A stretch of DNA of 64,000 nucleotides from Bacteroidaceae bacterium (GCA_024684455.1 JAIKWU010000079.1:120489-184488); one strand, 5' to 3'. Shown: positions 52,871 through 62,965, numbered from the stretch's first letter. Notes: generated by a model from the sequence alone, not told the origin. Program-made: numbers and translations.

Positions 52871-54185
52871 ACATCAGGAAGGTCTTGAAGTCGGTGAACT
52901 CGGCGGTCATCGGAACGCTCTGCTTCGTACCCTGCATAAAGGCTGCAAGGCGTGCGGGAATGGCCACGTAGGTGCCGATGATGGGCTCGACCGTATCCTT
53001 GAACTTGGCTGGATGGGCCGTTTCGAGGAACACGCCGACTTGAGCATTGACCGATTGAGCATTGACCATTGACATGTACTCCTCCAGTGCACGCATACCG
53101 CAGGCACCGTGGGGGTCGCACAGGTAGCGAGTGTCGACGTATGTGCGACGGATGGTCTCGGCAATCTGTGCATCTGTGTAGGTGCATCCGCTGATGTCGG
53201 CGATGATGGCTGCATGGCTCTTGCCGTAGAGGTCGTAAATGCGGGCAAAGTTCGACGGGTCGCCTACATCCATGGCATTGGCTATGGTCTGCACCGATGC
53301 ACGCGGCACATAGTCGCCCGACTGGAGGTATTCGAAGAAGACGCTGTTGGCGTTGTTCGCCGCAATGAAATGCCTGATTGGCAGCCCCATGCGCTTGGCA
53401 AACAGACCTGCACAGATGTTGCCGAAGTTGCCTGACGGCACGCAGACGACGATGTCAGTGAGCCCGCGCTTCTTCAGTTGGGCATAGGCCCAGAAGTAGT
53501 AGAACGCCTGGGGCAGGAAACGGGCGACGTTGATGCTGTTGGCCGACGTCAGACGCATGTGGCGGCAGAGTTCGTCGTCCATGAAGGCGGACTTGACGAG
53601 CCGCTGGCAGTCGTCGAACACACCATCGACCTCGACCGCCGTGATGTTCTGACCGAGCGTCGTGAACTGGCACTCTTGGATAGGACTTACCTTGCCCTTC
53701 GGATAGAGCACATAGACATGGATGCCCTCGACACCCAGAAAACCGTTGGCAACGGCGCTGCCCGTATCGCCGCTTGTGGCAACGAGCACATTGACCTGCT
53801 GGCCTTCGTTCTCCTTCTTGATAAAGTATTGCAGCAGGCGTGCCATGAAACGTGCGCCGACATCCTTGAAGGCGAGCGTCGGGCCGTGGAAGAGTTCGAG
53901 CGCGTAGATGTTGTCCTTCACAGGGACGACGGGACAGTCGAATTGTAACGTGTCGTCAACGATGCGTCGCAAATCGTCGGCTGGCACATCTTCGCCGAAA
54001 AAGGCATCGGCCACAGCGAAGGCTATTTCCTGGAAAGTCTTGTCTTGAATCGTGTCGAAGAACTCCTGCGGCAACTGCTTGATGCGCTCTGGCATGTAAA
54101 GCCCGCGGTCTTCGGCAAGTCCTTTCACCACAGCCTTTTCCAGCGTGGCGAGCGGTGCGTTGTTGTTTGTGCTATAGAATTTCAT
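52863..54185 (-). CDS. thrC: Threonine synthase
   Basis: MKFYSTNNNAPLATLEKAVVKGLAEDRGLYMPE; PLP-site LAFKDVGARFMA; TSGDTGSAVA. Start 54185 overlaps apgM by ATGA. Confidence 0.95.
   Translation of the reverse strand: MKFYSTNNNAPLATLEKAVVKGLAEDRGLYMPERIKQLPQEFFDTIQDKTFQEIAFAVADAFFGEDVPADDLRRIVDDTLQFDCPVVPVKDNIYALELFHGPTLAFKDVGARFMARLLQYFIKKENEGQQVNVLVATSGDTGSAVANGFLGVEGIHVYVLYPKGKVSPIQECQFTTLGQNITAVEVDGVFDDCQRLVKSAFMDDELCRHMRLTSANSINVARFLPQAFYYFWAYAQLKKRGLTDIVVCVPSGNFGNICAGLFAKRMGLPIRHFIAANNANSVFFEYLQSGDYVPRASVQTIANAMDVGDPSNFARIYDLYGKSHAAIIADISGCTYTDAQIAETIRRTYVDTRYLCDPHGACGMRALEEYMSMVNAQSVNAQVGVFLETAHPAKFKDTVEPIIGTYVAIPARLAAFMQGTKQSVPMTAEFTDFKTFLMSR
53040..53074. repeat. 7-nt-period array in frame in thrC (ttgagca ttgaccg attgagc attgacc attgaca)
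   Basis: Read directly; encodes MSMVNAQSVNAQ. Confidence 0.75.
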
Positions 54186-55426
54186 AAAGCCATGAATTTC
54201 GTGATAAATTCGTCTTTCTTCAAGAGTCCGTAACAGCCTTCGCTGCACGACAGTTCGTCGTATTGCTGCACCGCGTCGGCCTCGATGCCGTCGTACCAGA
54301 AAACGAATGGCACAGGTTCGTTGACATGGATGCGCAATTCGACAGGTGTGGGATGGTCGGGCAGCACAGCCACGGCCACAGGCTCGCGGTTCTGCTTCAA
54401 AGCCTCAAACACGGGACGGATGAGCCGCTGGTCGAGATAGTTGATAGCACGGAGTTTGAGGTCAAGGTCGCCGTCGTGACCAGCCTCGTCGGTCGCCTCC
54501 ACATGGACGAAGACGAAGTCGTCGGTCTGCAACGCCTCGATGGCAGCCTGTGCCTTGCCTTCATAATTGGTGTCGGCAAGCCCTGTCGCACCCTCCACTT
54601 TTACAATCTTCAGCCCTGCATATGAACCGATGCCCTGAATGAGGTCAACCGCCGAAATGACCGTGCCTTTGCGGATTTGCGGAAAACGTGCGGCAAGGGT
54701 CTGCATCGAAGGCCTGTATCCCCCACTCCACGGCCAGATGCTATTGGCAGGACGTTCGCCTGCTGCCAACTTATTCTGATTATAAGGATGGCGAGCCAAC
54801 AGTTCTTGGGAACGCAGGATGAGGTCGTTGAGCAAGTCGGCGGTTTCACGCCCCGTCAGGGTGTGCAGGCCGTCGCGCCTGTCTTCCCAGCCCTCTTCGC
54901 TTCGGACCAGCAGCGGACGCCATTCCTCATTGGGATGGTCGTGGGGTGGATTGCAGACAATGTGCTTGTTGCCGCCTTTTATCACCAGCAGATGGCGGTA
55001 CTGAATGCCACGGACAAAGCGGACTCGCTCACTGCCGAGATGCTCATTGAGAAAGTCAATCAGCACGGCTGCGTCCTGCGTCTGCAGGTTGCCGCCGTTG
55101 TGAGTGACGATGCGACCGTCTGCCAGTGTGATGATGTTACAACGGATGGCCATCTCGTCTTCCTTCAGGTCGTAACCGATGGACGCTGCCTCCAGCGGTC
55201 CACGACCTTCATACACCTTGTCGAGGTCGTAACCGAGGATGCTGGTGTTCGCCACCTCGCTGCCTGGAGGAAAGCCTTCGGGCACTGTCGAGAGCATACC
55301 GCAGCGACCATGCTTCGCCAGCCAGTCCATGCAAGGCTTGTCGGCCACCTGCAGCGGTGTCTTTCCACCTAATGAAGAAATGGCATGGTCGGCCATGCCG
55401 TCGCCCAATACTATAATATGTTTCAT
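54182..55426 (-). CDS. apgM: ApgM-type cofactor-independent phosphoglycerate mutase-like protein (possible homoserine kinase analogue)
   Basis: MKHIIVLGDGMADHAISSLGGKTPLQVADKPCMDWLAKHG; alkaline-phosphatase-superfamily C-terminus FVHVEATDEAGHDGD; located between thrA and thrC. Confidence 0.88.
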   Translation of the reverse strand: MKHIIVLGDGMADHAISSLGGKTPLQVADKPCMDWLAKHGRCGMLSTVPEGFPPGSEVANTSILGYDLDKVYEGRGPLEAASIGYDLKEDEMAIRCNIITLADGRIVTHNGGNLQTQDAAVLIDFLNEHLGSERVRFVRGIQYRHLLVIKGGNKHIVCNPPHDHPNEEWRPLLVRSEEGWEDRRDGLHTLTGRETADLLNDLILRSQELLARHPYNQNKLAAGERPANSIWPWSGGYRPSMQTLAARFPQIRKGTVISAVDLIQGIGSYAGLKIVKVEGATGLADTNYEGKAQAAIEALQTDDFVFVHVEATDEAGHDGDLDLKLRAINYLDQRLIRPVFEALKQNREPVAVAVLPDHPTPVELRIHVNEPVPFVFWYDGIEADAVQQYDELSCSEGCYGLLKKDEFITKFMAL

Positions 55427-57873
55427 ATATTGGCAATACTCATAATGTCCGCAAATACGCCGGCTGCTGTGACACTGGCACCGGCACCGTAACCCTGAAT
55501 CTGCATCGGATAGTCGTGGTAGCGTTCGGTGGTGATGAGGATGATGTTGTTCGAACCTTCGAGCGAGTAGAACGGATGGTTCTTGCCGACCTCCTTGAGT
55601 TCGACACGAGCCTTACCGCCGTCGAGCGATGCCACAAAACGCCAACGCTTACCTTGTGCATCCAGTTCGCTGCGACGACGCTCAAAGTCGGCATCCAGCG
55701 CAGGCAATTGCTGCCAGAATTCCTCCTGACTGCCCTTGAAGAGATTGTCAGGAATGAACAGATGCGTCTCAACATCGCTCTGGTTCAGGCGATAGCCTGC
55801 TTCACGTCCGAGGATGACCAGTTTGCGTATCACGTCCCTGCCGCTGAGATCGACTCTCGGGTCAGGTTCACTATACCCTTCTTCCTTCGCACGACGCACG
55901 GTCTGGCTGAACGGCACCTCTGCCGACAACGTGTTGAAGATGAAGTTGAGTGTTCCGCTGAGCACGGCTTCGAGTTTCAGAATCTTGTCGCCCGAGTTGA
56001 TGAGGTCGTTGATGGTGTTGATGATGGGCAGACCTGCACCGACATTGGTTTCGAACAGAAATTTCACGTTGCGACGGCGTGCAGTGGCTTTCAGTTTGGC
56101 ATAGTTTTCATAGTCGCTCGATGCAGCCACCTTGTTGGCAGCCACCACCGAGATGCTGTGTTCGAAGAAATCGTTGTAGAGGCTTGCCACGTCGGGGCTG
56201 GCGGTGCAATCGACAAAGACGCTGTTGAAGATGTTCATGCCTATCACCTCGTCCTTCAGTCGTTGCAGGTTGCTCGCGGGTGCCTTCTTGAGTTGCTCTC
56301 GGAAATGTTCAAGTTCGAAGCCTTCGCGCGAGAACATAGCGTTGTGTCCGCTGGCGATGCCGACAACGTTGAGTTTCAGTCCGCGTTCCTTCATGAGGCG
56401 TTCGCGCTGACTGGCAATCTGCTTGATGAGGCTGCCGCCAACTGTGCCCACACCACAGATGAACAGGTTGAGCACCTGGTATTCGCTGAGGAAGAAACTA
56501 TCGTGGATGACGTTCAAGGACTTCCGCAGGAAACGGCTCTCGACGACAAACGAGATGTTCGTTTCGCTGGCTCCCTGGGCACAAGCAATCACGCTGATAC
56601 CGTTGCGACCGAGCGTACCGAAGAGTTTACCGGCAATGCCAGGCGTGTGCTTCATGTTCTCGCCGACGACGGCGATAGTGGCGAGGTTTTTCTCCACCTT
56701 CATCTCAAACATGGCACCCATCTGGATTTCCTTCTCAAACTCGGCGTTGAGCACCTCGCACGCCTTGTCGGCATCTTCGTTGCGCACACCGATGCTAGTT
56801 GAGTTCTCCGACGAAGCCTGGCTTACCATGAACACCGAAATGCCTTCCTCGGCCAGGGCTGTGAAGATGCGGCGGTTGACACCGATAACACCGACCATCG
56901 ACAGACCTGCCACTGTGATGAGGCTCGTGTCGTTGATAGAGGAGATGCCCTTGATGGCCCTGCCGCCATCAGACGCTTCCTGCTCAATTACCGTACCCTC
57001 CGCTTCGGGGCGGAACGTATTCTTTATATATATAGGTATATTCTTGATGCAGACAGGATAGATGGTTGGGGGATAGACCACCTTCGCACCGAAGTTGCAG
57101 AGTTCCATCGCCTCCACATACGAAAGGCGGTCGATGGTATAGGCAGCGGTGATGACGCGCGGATCGGCGGTCATGAAGCCATCGACATCGGTCCAGATCT
57201 CCAATGCCTCGGCATCCATTGCTGCCGCGATGATGCTGGCTGTGTAGTCGCTGCCGCCTCGTCCGAGGTTGGTCACCTCTCCCGTATGTATGTCTGTGGA
57301 AATAAAGCCTGGGACAACGGCAACGAGCGGATGCCTGCGGATGTCCTTAAGGTCTTTTGAAAACTCGCGGCGCACACTCGTGTACGTCACCTCCGTCACG
57401 AGCAGGTTCTTTCCCTGCTTCTTCTCCGTCTTCACGAAATCGAGGGCGTTGTGCCACGTCGCCCCACGGATGAGAGCAGCGACAATCTGCGACGACATCC
57501 GCTCTCCATAACTGACGATTGCGTTCGAAGTCTTCTCCGAAAGGTCGCGAATCAGATAAACACCCTGGTAGATGCTCTTCAGGTCGTCGAGCAACGCATC
57601 TACCACTTTCAGCAACTCTACTTGCTTCTCAACATCGGGGATAACCGTGTCAATCATTCGGTGATGGCGTCCGACCATCTCGTGATACAAATCGAGATAG
57701 GCCGCGTCGCCTGCCTGTGCCATCTGGGCTGCACGAATCAACTGATCCGTCACGCCGCCCAGGGCCGAAACCACTACGACAACTGGCTCATCGCACGATT
57801 CCACGATTTTCTTGACATTGAGAATGCTTTCTGCGGAACCTACGGACGTCCCGCCAAACTTCATTACTCTCAT
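55423..57873 (-). CDS. thrA: Bifunctional aspartokinase / homoserine dehydrogenase
   Basis: MRVMKFGGTSVGSAESILNVKKIV (AK), ACT domains, GVGTVGGSLIKQI (HSD Rossmann), NVGAGLPIINTINDL. Confidence 0.96.
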   Translation of the reverse strand: MRVMKFGGTSVGSAESILNVKKIVESCDEPVVVVVSALGGVTDQLIRAAQMAQAGDAAYLDLYHEMVGRHHRMIDTVIPDVEKQVELLKVVDALLDDLKSIYQGVYLIRDLSEKTSNAIVSYGERMSSQIVAALIRGATWHNALDFVKTEKKQGKNLLVTEVTYTSVRREFSKDLKDIRRHPLVAVVPGFISTDIHTGEVTNLGRGGSDYTASIIAAAMDAEALEIWTDVDGFMTADPRVITAAYTIDRLSYVEAMELCNFGAKVVYPPTIYPVCIKNIPIYIKNTFRPEAEGTVIEQEASDGGRAIKGISSINDTSLITVAGLSMVGVIGVNRRIFTALAEEGISVFMVSQASSENSTSIGVRNEDADKACEVLNAEFEKEIQMGAMFEMKVEKNLATIAVVGENMKHTPGIAGKLFGTLGRNGISVIACAQGASETNISFVVESRFLRKSLNVIHDSFFLSEYQVLNLFICGVGTVGGSLIKQIASQRERLMKERGLKLNVVGIASGHNAMFSREGFELEHFREQLKKAPASNLQRLKDEVIGMNIFNSVFVDCTASPDVASLYNDFFEHSISVVAANKVAASSDYENYAKLKATARRRNVKFLFETNVGAGLPIINTINDLINSGDKILKLEAVLSGTLNFIFNTLSAEVPFSQTVRRAKEEGYSEPDPRVDLSGRDVIRKLVILGREAGYRLNQSDVETHLFIPDNLFKGSQEEFWQQLPALDADFERRRSELDAQGKRWRFVASLDGGKARVELKEVGKNHPFYSLEGSNNIILITTERYHDYPMQIQGYGAGASVTAAGVFADIMSIANI

Positions 57874-57904
57874 GTTACAAGTTGTTCAGTATGTAAAAGT
57901 GACT

Positions 57905-58101
57905 GCAAAGGTACAATTAAGCGAGCACAATTCCAAATTTTGGAGCAGCGAGAGCCAAAAAAAACTAGTTTTATTGGTCGAGTCGTGACAAAATTGTCTA
58001 AGACAAATTTATTTGAGAATTGTCGAGCGTGAATACCTTCTCGCAAAGCGAAAAGGTACGATTAAGCGAGCAAAAAAACAAACTTGTTTGATTTTTTCGA
58101 G
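57905..58101 (-). repeat. Promoter-bearing dispersed intergenic repeat, copy 2, upstream of thrA
   Basis: Reverse complement matches 10846-10972 with a central insertion; two TAATYGTACCTTT cores, the proximal reading TACCTTTGC 28-40 nt before the thrA ATG. Confidence 0.85.
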
Positions 58102-58400
58102 TGCCCATTCACCACACGCCACAGATTTCGTCACTGTTCAGCACTTGAAAAAGTCATCCACAGCATGCTGCTTTTGATTATACGACATGCCGACGACAAC
58201 GCTGCGACTTGTCGACAATTTCGACGCATGGCCATGCATTATTCCCTATTTAATGATTAAAATTACGCCAAAAACGCAGTTTCTGCATTTTTGAAACGCA
58301 TTTTCTGCGAATTTGAAACGCTCAATCCATACAAATACCGTATATTTGCAACCGTAATACAATGTATTTCATTTTTTCTTAACCCTAAAAATTAAAAAAC

Positions 58401-60209
58401 ATGAAAAAAACAATGAAAAGTTGGCTGTTCATGGGTCTTGTAACCCTAGCAGCAGGTATGTTCACTGCGTGCAGCAGCAGTAGCGACGACGGCGGCAGTG
58501 TGATTCCTATCGACCCTGGATACGTGCCCGTAACTCTGCCCGACGGACTGGCAGCCCGTACGCTTGCAGGTATCGTCAAGGACACGAGTGGCAAGCCTAT
58601 CAACGGCGTGACCGTTAAGACGGGTTCCGTCAGCGTGAAAACCAACGCTGCCGGTATGTTCGTACTTGACCAGGTTCAGGTTAAGGGCAACCGCATCATC
58701 GTATCGTTCGAAAAGGCCGGCTACTTCGACCTCACACGTTCATGCGACACCTATCAGACTGGTACATGGGAAGTATCGCTCATCGCCAAGAACGAATCTG
58801 GGCGCAGCACGTCGAGTTCTTTCGGCAGCGCAACAGGCAAGGACATCATCGTTGGTGCAACAAAGGTTGAACTGCCTGCCGACGGCTTTAAGAACGAAGC
58901 CACAGGAAGTAACTATTCTGGCAACGTCAACGTTGACATGGCCTTCATCAGCCCCGATGACAAAGATTTTGCCGACGCCATGCCAGGCGGTGACCTCCAG
59001 GCTGTCCGCGTAGGCGGTGACGAGGCTGAACTGCTCAGTTACGGTATGATTGCCGTTTCGATTACAGACGACATGGGCAACAAACTGAATCTCCAGGACG
59101 GCAAGACCGCCAAGGTGACCTTCCCAATTCCGACCAGCCTGTCGGGCAAGACCCCCGAAACCATTCCGCTCTGGTGGTTCAACGAGGAGACTGGTAAGTG
59201 GGAAGAAGACGGCGTAGCCAAACTCGTAGGCGACCACTACGAAGGCGAAGTGAAGCACTTCTCATGGTGGAACCTCGACTACCCATCGCAGCAAGGCACA
59301 GTCGAAGGACACGTACGCAATGCCGACGGTGCACCTGTTGCCAACATTACCGTACACGTAGGTCAGCGCACCACCAAGACCAACGAGTTCGGCTACTTCC
59401 GTCAGGATGTGCCCGCTGGTGAGGACTTCAGCGTAGCCGTTCTGTCGAAGGACTACGGCAATTCCGAAGAAGCCATCGAATATGTGAAGGCTTTGAGTCC
59501 ATACGAAGTACGCACCGTTGACCTCACGCTTGCCAAACTCTACAAGATCAGAGGCCGTCTGCTGCAGGGTGACGTACCGCTCATCGGTGCCATCAGCCTC
59601 GCCTACGACGGAAAGACGCTGCCCACATGGATCAGCAACTACGACGGTACGTTCGAGATGTTCGCTCCCGCCAAATACACAGGCGCAGCCACGCTCACCA
59701 TCACCACCGCAGCAGGACGCCAGACCAAGAGCATCAGCATCAACAATGCTGACGTTGAACTGGGCGACATCGTCTTCGGCGGCTCAGTCGCAGGCGGAAT
59801 CATCACCATTACGCCAAGCCTGGCCGGCCGCGATCCGTTCACCCTCCCCGTTCCGGAAGGACTCACAGCTACCGTCAGTGAAGACGGCACCAGTTTCAAT
59901 GTCAGTTGGCAGACTGAAGATTATAATCAACCAGGCTGGAACATGTTCTTCGTCGGTGGCAACGAGAAGGACGGAGGCTTCTTCGAGTGCATCTACTTTA
60001 CAGACACGTTCTCGTTCGATACCGACCGCAGTTCAGGTTCTGTTAAGATTGTCAAGATTGCAGACGGCGTCCTGACCTTCACCTTCAATGGTAAATGTCG
60101 TCTGTCCTTCCGTGGTGCAACAGACGAAGTTTGGGATGAGAATGCATTCTACCAGACTGGCGAGTTGAATGCCGTGATTGTTGAAGGAGACGAAACAGGA
60201 CGCTGGTAA
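58401..60209 (+). CDS. Secreted lipoprotein with carboxypeptidase-regulatory-like / FAM171-like repeats
   Basis: Lipobox MFTACSSSS; repeated GxVxxxxGxPxxGVTVKTG...TNxxGxFxxxxV modules; KTAKVTFPIPTSL...WWFNEETGKWEEDGVA. Confidence 0.75.
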   Translation: MKKTMKSWLFMGLVTLAAGMFTACSSSSDDGGSVIPIDPGYVPVTLPDGLAARTLAGIVKDTSGKPINGVTVKTGSVSVKTNAAGMFVLDQVQVKGNRIIVSFEKAGYFDLTRSCDTYQTGTWEVSLIAKNESGRSTSSSFGSATGKDIIVGATKVELPADGFKNEATGSNYSGNVNVDMAFISPDDKDFADAMPGGDLQAVRVGGDEAELLSYGMIAVSITDDMGNKLNLQDGKTAKVTFPIPTSLSGKTPETIPLWWFNEETGKWEEDGVAKLVGDHYEGEVKHFSWWNLDYPSQQGTVEGHVRNADGAPVANITVHVGQRTTKTNEFGYFRQDVPAGEDFSVAVLSKDYGNSEEAIEYVKALSPYEVRTVDLTLAKLYKIRGRLLQGDVPLIGAISLAYDGKTLPTWISNYDGTFEMFAPAKYTGAATLTITTAAGRQTKSISINNADVELGDIVFGGSVAGGIITITPSLAGRDPFTLPVPEGLTATVSEDGTSFNVSWQTEDYNQPGWNMFFVGGNEKDGGFFECIYFTDTFSFDTDRSSGSVKIVKIADGVLTFTFNGKCRLSFRGATDEVWDENAFYQTGELNAVIVEGDETGRW

Positions 60210-60232
60210 ACATCAGCATCCTTAACAATAGA

Positions 60233-60267
60233 AAGAGCGCCTGTCACAGCACGTGACAGGCGCTCTT
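60233..60267. terminator. Hairpin terminator
   Basis: aagagcgcctgtcac agcac gtgacaggcgctctt, perfect 15-nt arms between convergent genes. Confidence 0.85.
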
Positions 60268-60287
60268 GTCTTATTGCGACAGCAGCG

Positions 60288-62351
60288 TCACAGCGGATCG
60301 ACATCGTAATAGATGTTCAGGTTCGTACAGTAGGGGATGGCAAGCATCTGCTGCTGAGCCGCCAGCAATGCCTGACGGGTCTTTGTCACCGATGCCGACA
60401 GAGGAATCTTCAGGATGATCTTGCGTATGTGCAACGACGCTACGCGGCTCACAGGCGGACGGTCCGGACCAAGAATCTGCTCGGGGAACACACGGCGCAG
60501 CAACGTGGCATACTCCTCGGCGGCATGGTTCACAACGTCCAGGTCGCGGTGGCGAAGATAGATGTAAATCAGGCGGCTCTCAGGCGGATAGTGGAACAGC
60601 GTGCGTTCCTCCATTTGCTCCTTGAACATCGACTCCATGTCGTTGTCCACCACATGCTGAATCACAGGGCTGTCGGCACTGCGCGTTTGTAGGATGACCA
60701 GACCTTTGTGTCCCTTTCTGCCTGCACGCCCAGCAACCTGCATGAGCATCTGGAACGTGCGCTCATAGGCACGGAAGTCGGGCTGGTTGAGCATTGTGTC
60801 GGCATCGAGAATGCCCACCAGCGAAACACGGTCGAAGTCGAGTCCCTTCGTCACCATCTGCGTTCCGATGAGGATGTCATAGTCGCCTTGGCTGAAGTCG
60901 CTGATGAGTTGTTCGTACGACTTGCGCGTCTTGGCGATGTCGAGGTCGAGGCGTGCCGTGCGTGCCTCGGGGAAGAAGCGATGAATCTGCTCCTCGATGC
61001 GCTCCGTACCGGCTCCTACAGTAGTAAACTGCTCCTCACACTGCGGACATTTCTCTGGCAAACTGTAAGTCTTGCCACAGTAGTGACAAGTCAGCATATT
61101 GGTGCGCTTATGATAGGTGAGCGACACGTCGCAGTGCGCGCAACGAGGCACCCAGCCGCACTGCTTGCACTGAATGAAAGAGGAAAAGCCGCGCCGGTTC
61201 TGAAAAAGTATGACCTGTTCACGTCGCTCAAGAGCCCCAGCGATTTCGTCGAGCAGACGCTGCGAAAACGCGCCCTTCATGCGCTTCTGAAACTTCAGAC
61301 GTGCCACATCGACGATCTCAACGTCGGGCAGTTGCATGTCGGCATAACGCTGCATGAGCGGCACGTAGCCATAACGTCCCTGGCGGGCAAGGTGGAGCGT
61401 CTCGATGGACGGTGTGGCTGTGCCCAGGAGTACCTTCGCGCCCTGCTGACGTGCGAGCATAATCGCAGCCGAACGGGCATGGTAGCGCGGGGCTGGCTCC
61501 TGCTGTTTGTAACTTGTCTCGTGCTCCTCATCGACGATGACCAGACCGAGATTGTGGAAAGGTAGGAACACGCTGGAACGTACGCCGAGCACCAGGATAG
61601 GTTCGGCGCTGTTCAACAACCGCTGATACACCTCCACACGCTCCTTGTCGGTGAACTTCGAATGATATACCACCATGGCGTCGCCAAACACTCGTCGCAG
61701 ACGCTCGGTGATCTGTGTGGTCAGCGCTATTTCGGGCAGCAGATACAACACCTGCCTGCCCTGTTCCATCATCTCGCGGATGAGGTGAATGTAGATTTCC
61801 GTCTTGCCAGACGAAGTGACACCGTGCAGAAGGCAAATGGAGGGTCCTTCCCCCTGTCTCTCACGCGAAGGAGTAGAGTAATTACCATTCTCGTCCTGTA
61901 CGCATCCCCAAGAACACCATATATGATTATAGGCTGCTTGCTGAGCGTCACTTAGTTGCGGTAATTCTATTTGAGAACCGTAACCACTCCCTTCCCTCAC
62001 AGGGAGGGGTCGGGGGAGAGTCCGTTTCCTTTCTTTCTTCATGCTCCCAGGAAATGCAGCCTTATACACATCGCCGAGGGGAGACATATAGTAGGCAGCC
62101 ATCCATCGCCAGAAGTCCAGTTGGTTGCGGGTGACGACGGGCTGGTCGCTGAGCAACTGCTCGATGGGCTTGAGCACAACGCTCTGCGGCTCGTTCTGGT
62201 GGACACACTGCACCACTCCGGCATAGTGTTTCGACTTGCCGAGCGTCACCAAAACGTGAGAACCTTCACCGACTCGCCCTTCCATCTCGGGAGGTACGAC
62301 GTAGGTGAAGGTCTCAAATGGTACGGGCAGTATAATGTCCGCGAACTGCAT
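60288..62351 (-). CDS. priA: Primosomal protein N' (PriA helicase), with repeat-like in-frame insertions
   Basis: LLHGVTSSGKTEIYIHLI, DEEHETSYKQQEPAPRYHARSAA, zinc-binding CKQCGWVPRCAHCDVSLTYHKRTNMLTCHYCG. Confidence 0.95.
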   Translation of the reverse strand: MQFADIILPVPFETFTYVVPPEMEGRVGEGSHVLVTLGKSKHYAGVVQCVHQNEPQSVVLKPIEQLLSDQPVVTRNQLDFWRWMAAYYMSPLGDVYKAAFPGSMKKERKRTLPRPLPVREGSGYGSQIELPQLSDAQQAAYNHIWCSWGCVQDENGNYSTPSRERQGEGPSICLLHGVTSSGKTEIYIHLIREMMEQGRQVLYLLPEIALTTQITERLRRVFGDAMVVYHSKFTDKERVEVYQRLLNSAEPILVLGVRSSVFLPFHNLGLVIVDEEHETSYKQQEPAPRYHARSAAIMLARQQGAKVLLGTATPSIETLHLARQGRYGYVPLMQRYADMQLPDVEIVDVARLKFQKRMKGAFSQRLLDEIAGALERREQVILFQNRRGFSSFIQCKQCGWVPRCAHCDVSLTYHKRTNMLTCHYCGKTYSLPEKCPQCEEQFTTVGAGTERIEEQIHRFFPEARTARLDLDIAKTRKSYEQLISDFSQGDYDILIGTQMVTKGLDFDRVSLVGILDADTMLNQPDFRAYERTFQMLMQVAGRAGRKGHKGLVILQTRSADSPVIQHVVDNDMESMFKEQMEERTLFHYPPESRLIYIYLRHRDLDVVNHAAEEYATLLRRVFPEQILGPDRPPVSRVASLHIRKIILKIPLSASVTKTRQALLAAQQQMLAIPYCTNLNIYYDVDPL

Positions 62352-62965
62352 CAGAACATGTATGCCAGCGAAATCTGGTGGGTGTTATTCTTCAGCTTCT
62401 TTTTAACAACATCAAGACCAACAGTATAGGTCACTTCTGAAGTCTTGCCGATGCCGATGTTGTAGTTGTAAGCCACCTGCAGGTGTCCGAGCAACTTGGC
62501 GCCAAGACCAACGTTCCAGCTAAACTCAGAGTCGCGCAATGTGTAATCTCCTATGGATTTAATGGAAACAGATTTACTGCCTACATTGAACGAGAACTGC
62601 GGACCTGTGGTGACAAACACACCGGCCAGCGAACCGAGACCATAAGTGTACTTCAGGTTGATGGGAATGTCGATGTACTGCAAGTGTTTGCTTACTTCCC
62701 AAGCATTGGCGGTTGTGGCATCGGCCAACTTCATACCCTTGTTGTTGTAGAGGAGCGATGCGTCAACACCTACACCAATGATGGGCACAGAGAACTCTGC
62801 CATCACACCAACAAAGAAACCTGTCTGGTTGTCTTTCTTAACCATGTCCATATCAAGCGAAGGCTTTGTGATGTTCAAACCAGCCTTGATACCATACTGG
62901 AACTGCGCACTGGCAGGCACAGCGATGAGCAGCATGAGGGCTGCTACTGCAAAAATCTTTTTCAT
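62351..62965 (-). CDS. Outer-membrane beta-barrel (porin-family) protein
   Basis: MKKIFAVAALMLLIAVPASAQFQYGIKAGLN; C-terminal THQISLAYMF. The ORF-track start at 63040 is a TTG upstream of the signal peptide. Confidence 0.8.
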   Translation of the reverse strand: MKKIFAVAALMLLIAVPASAQFQYGIKAGLNITKPSLDMDMVKKDNQTGFFVGVMAEFSVPIIGVGVDASLLYNNKGMKLADATTANAWEVSKHLQYIDIPINLKYTYGLGSLAGVFVTTGPQFSFNVGSKSVSIKSIGDYTLRDSEFSWNVGLGAKLLGHLQVAYNYNIGIGKTSEVTYTVGLDVVKKKLKNNTHQISLAYMF

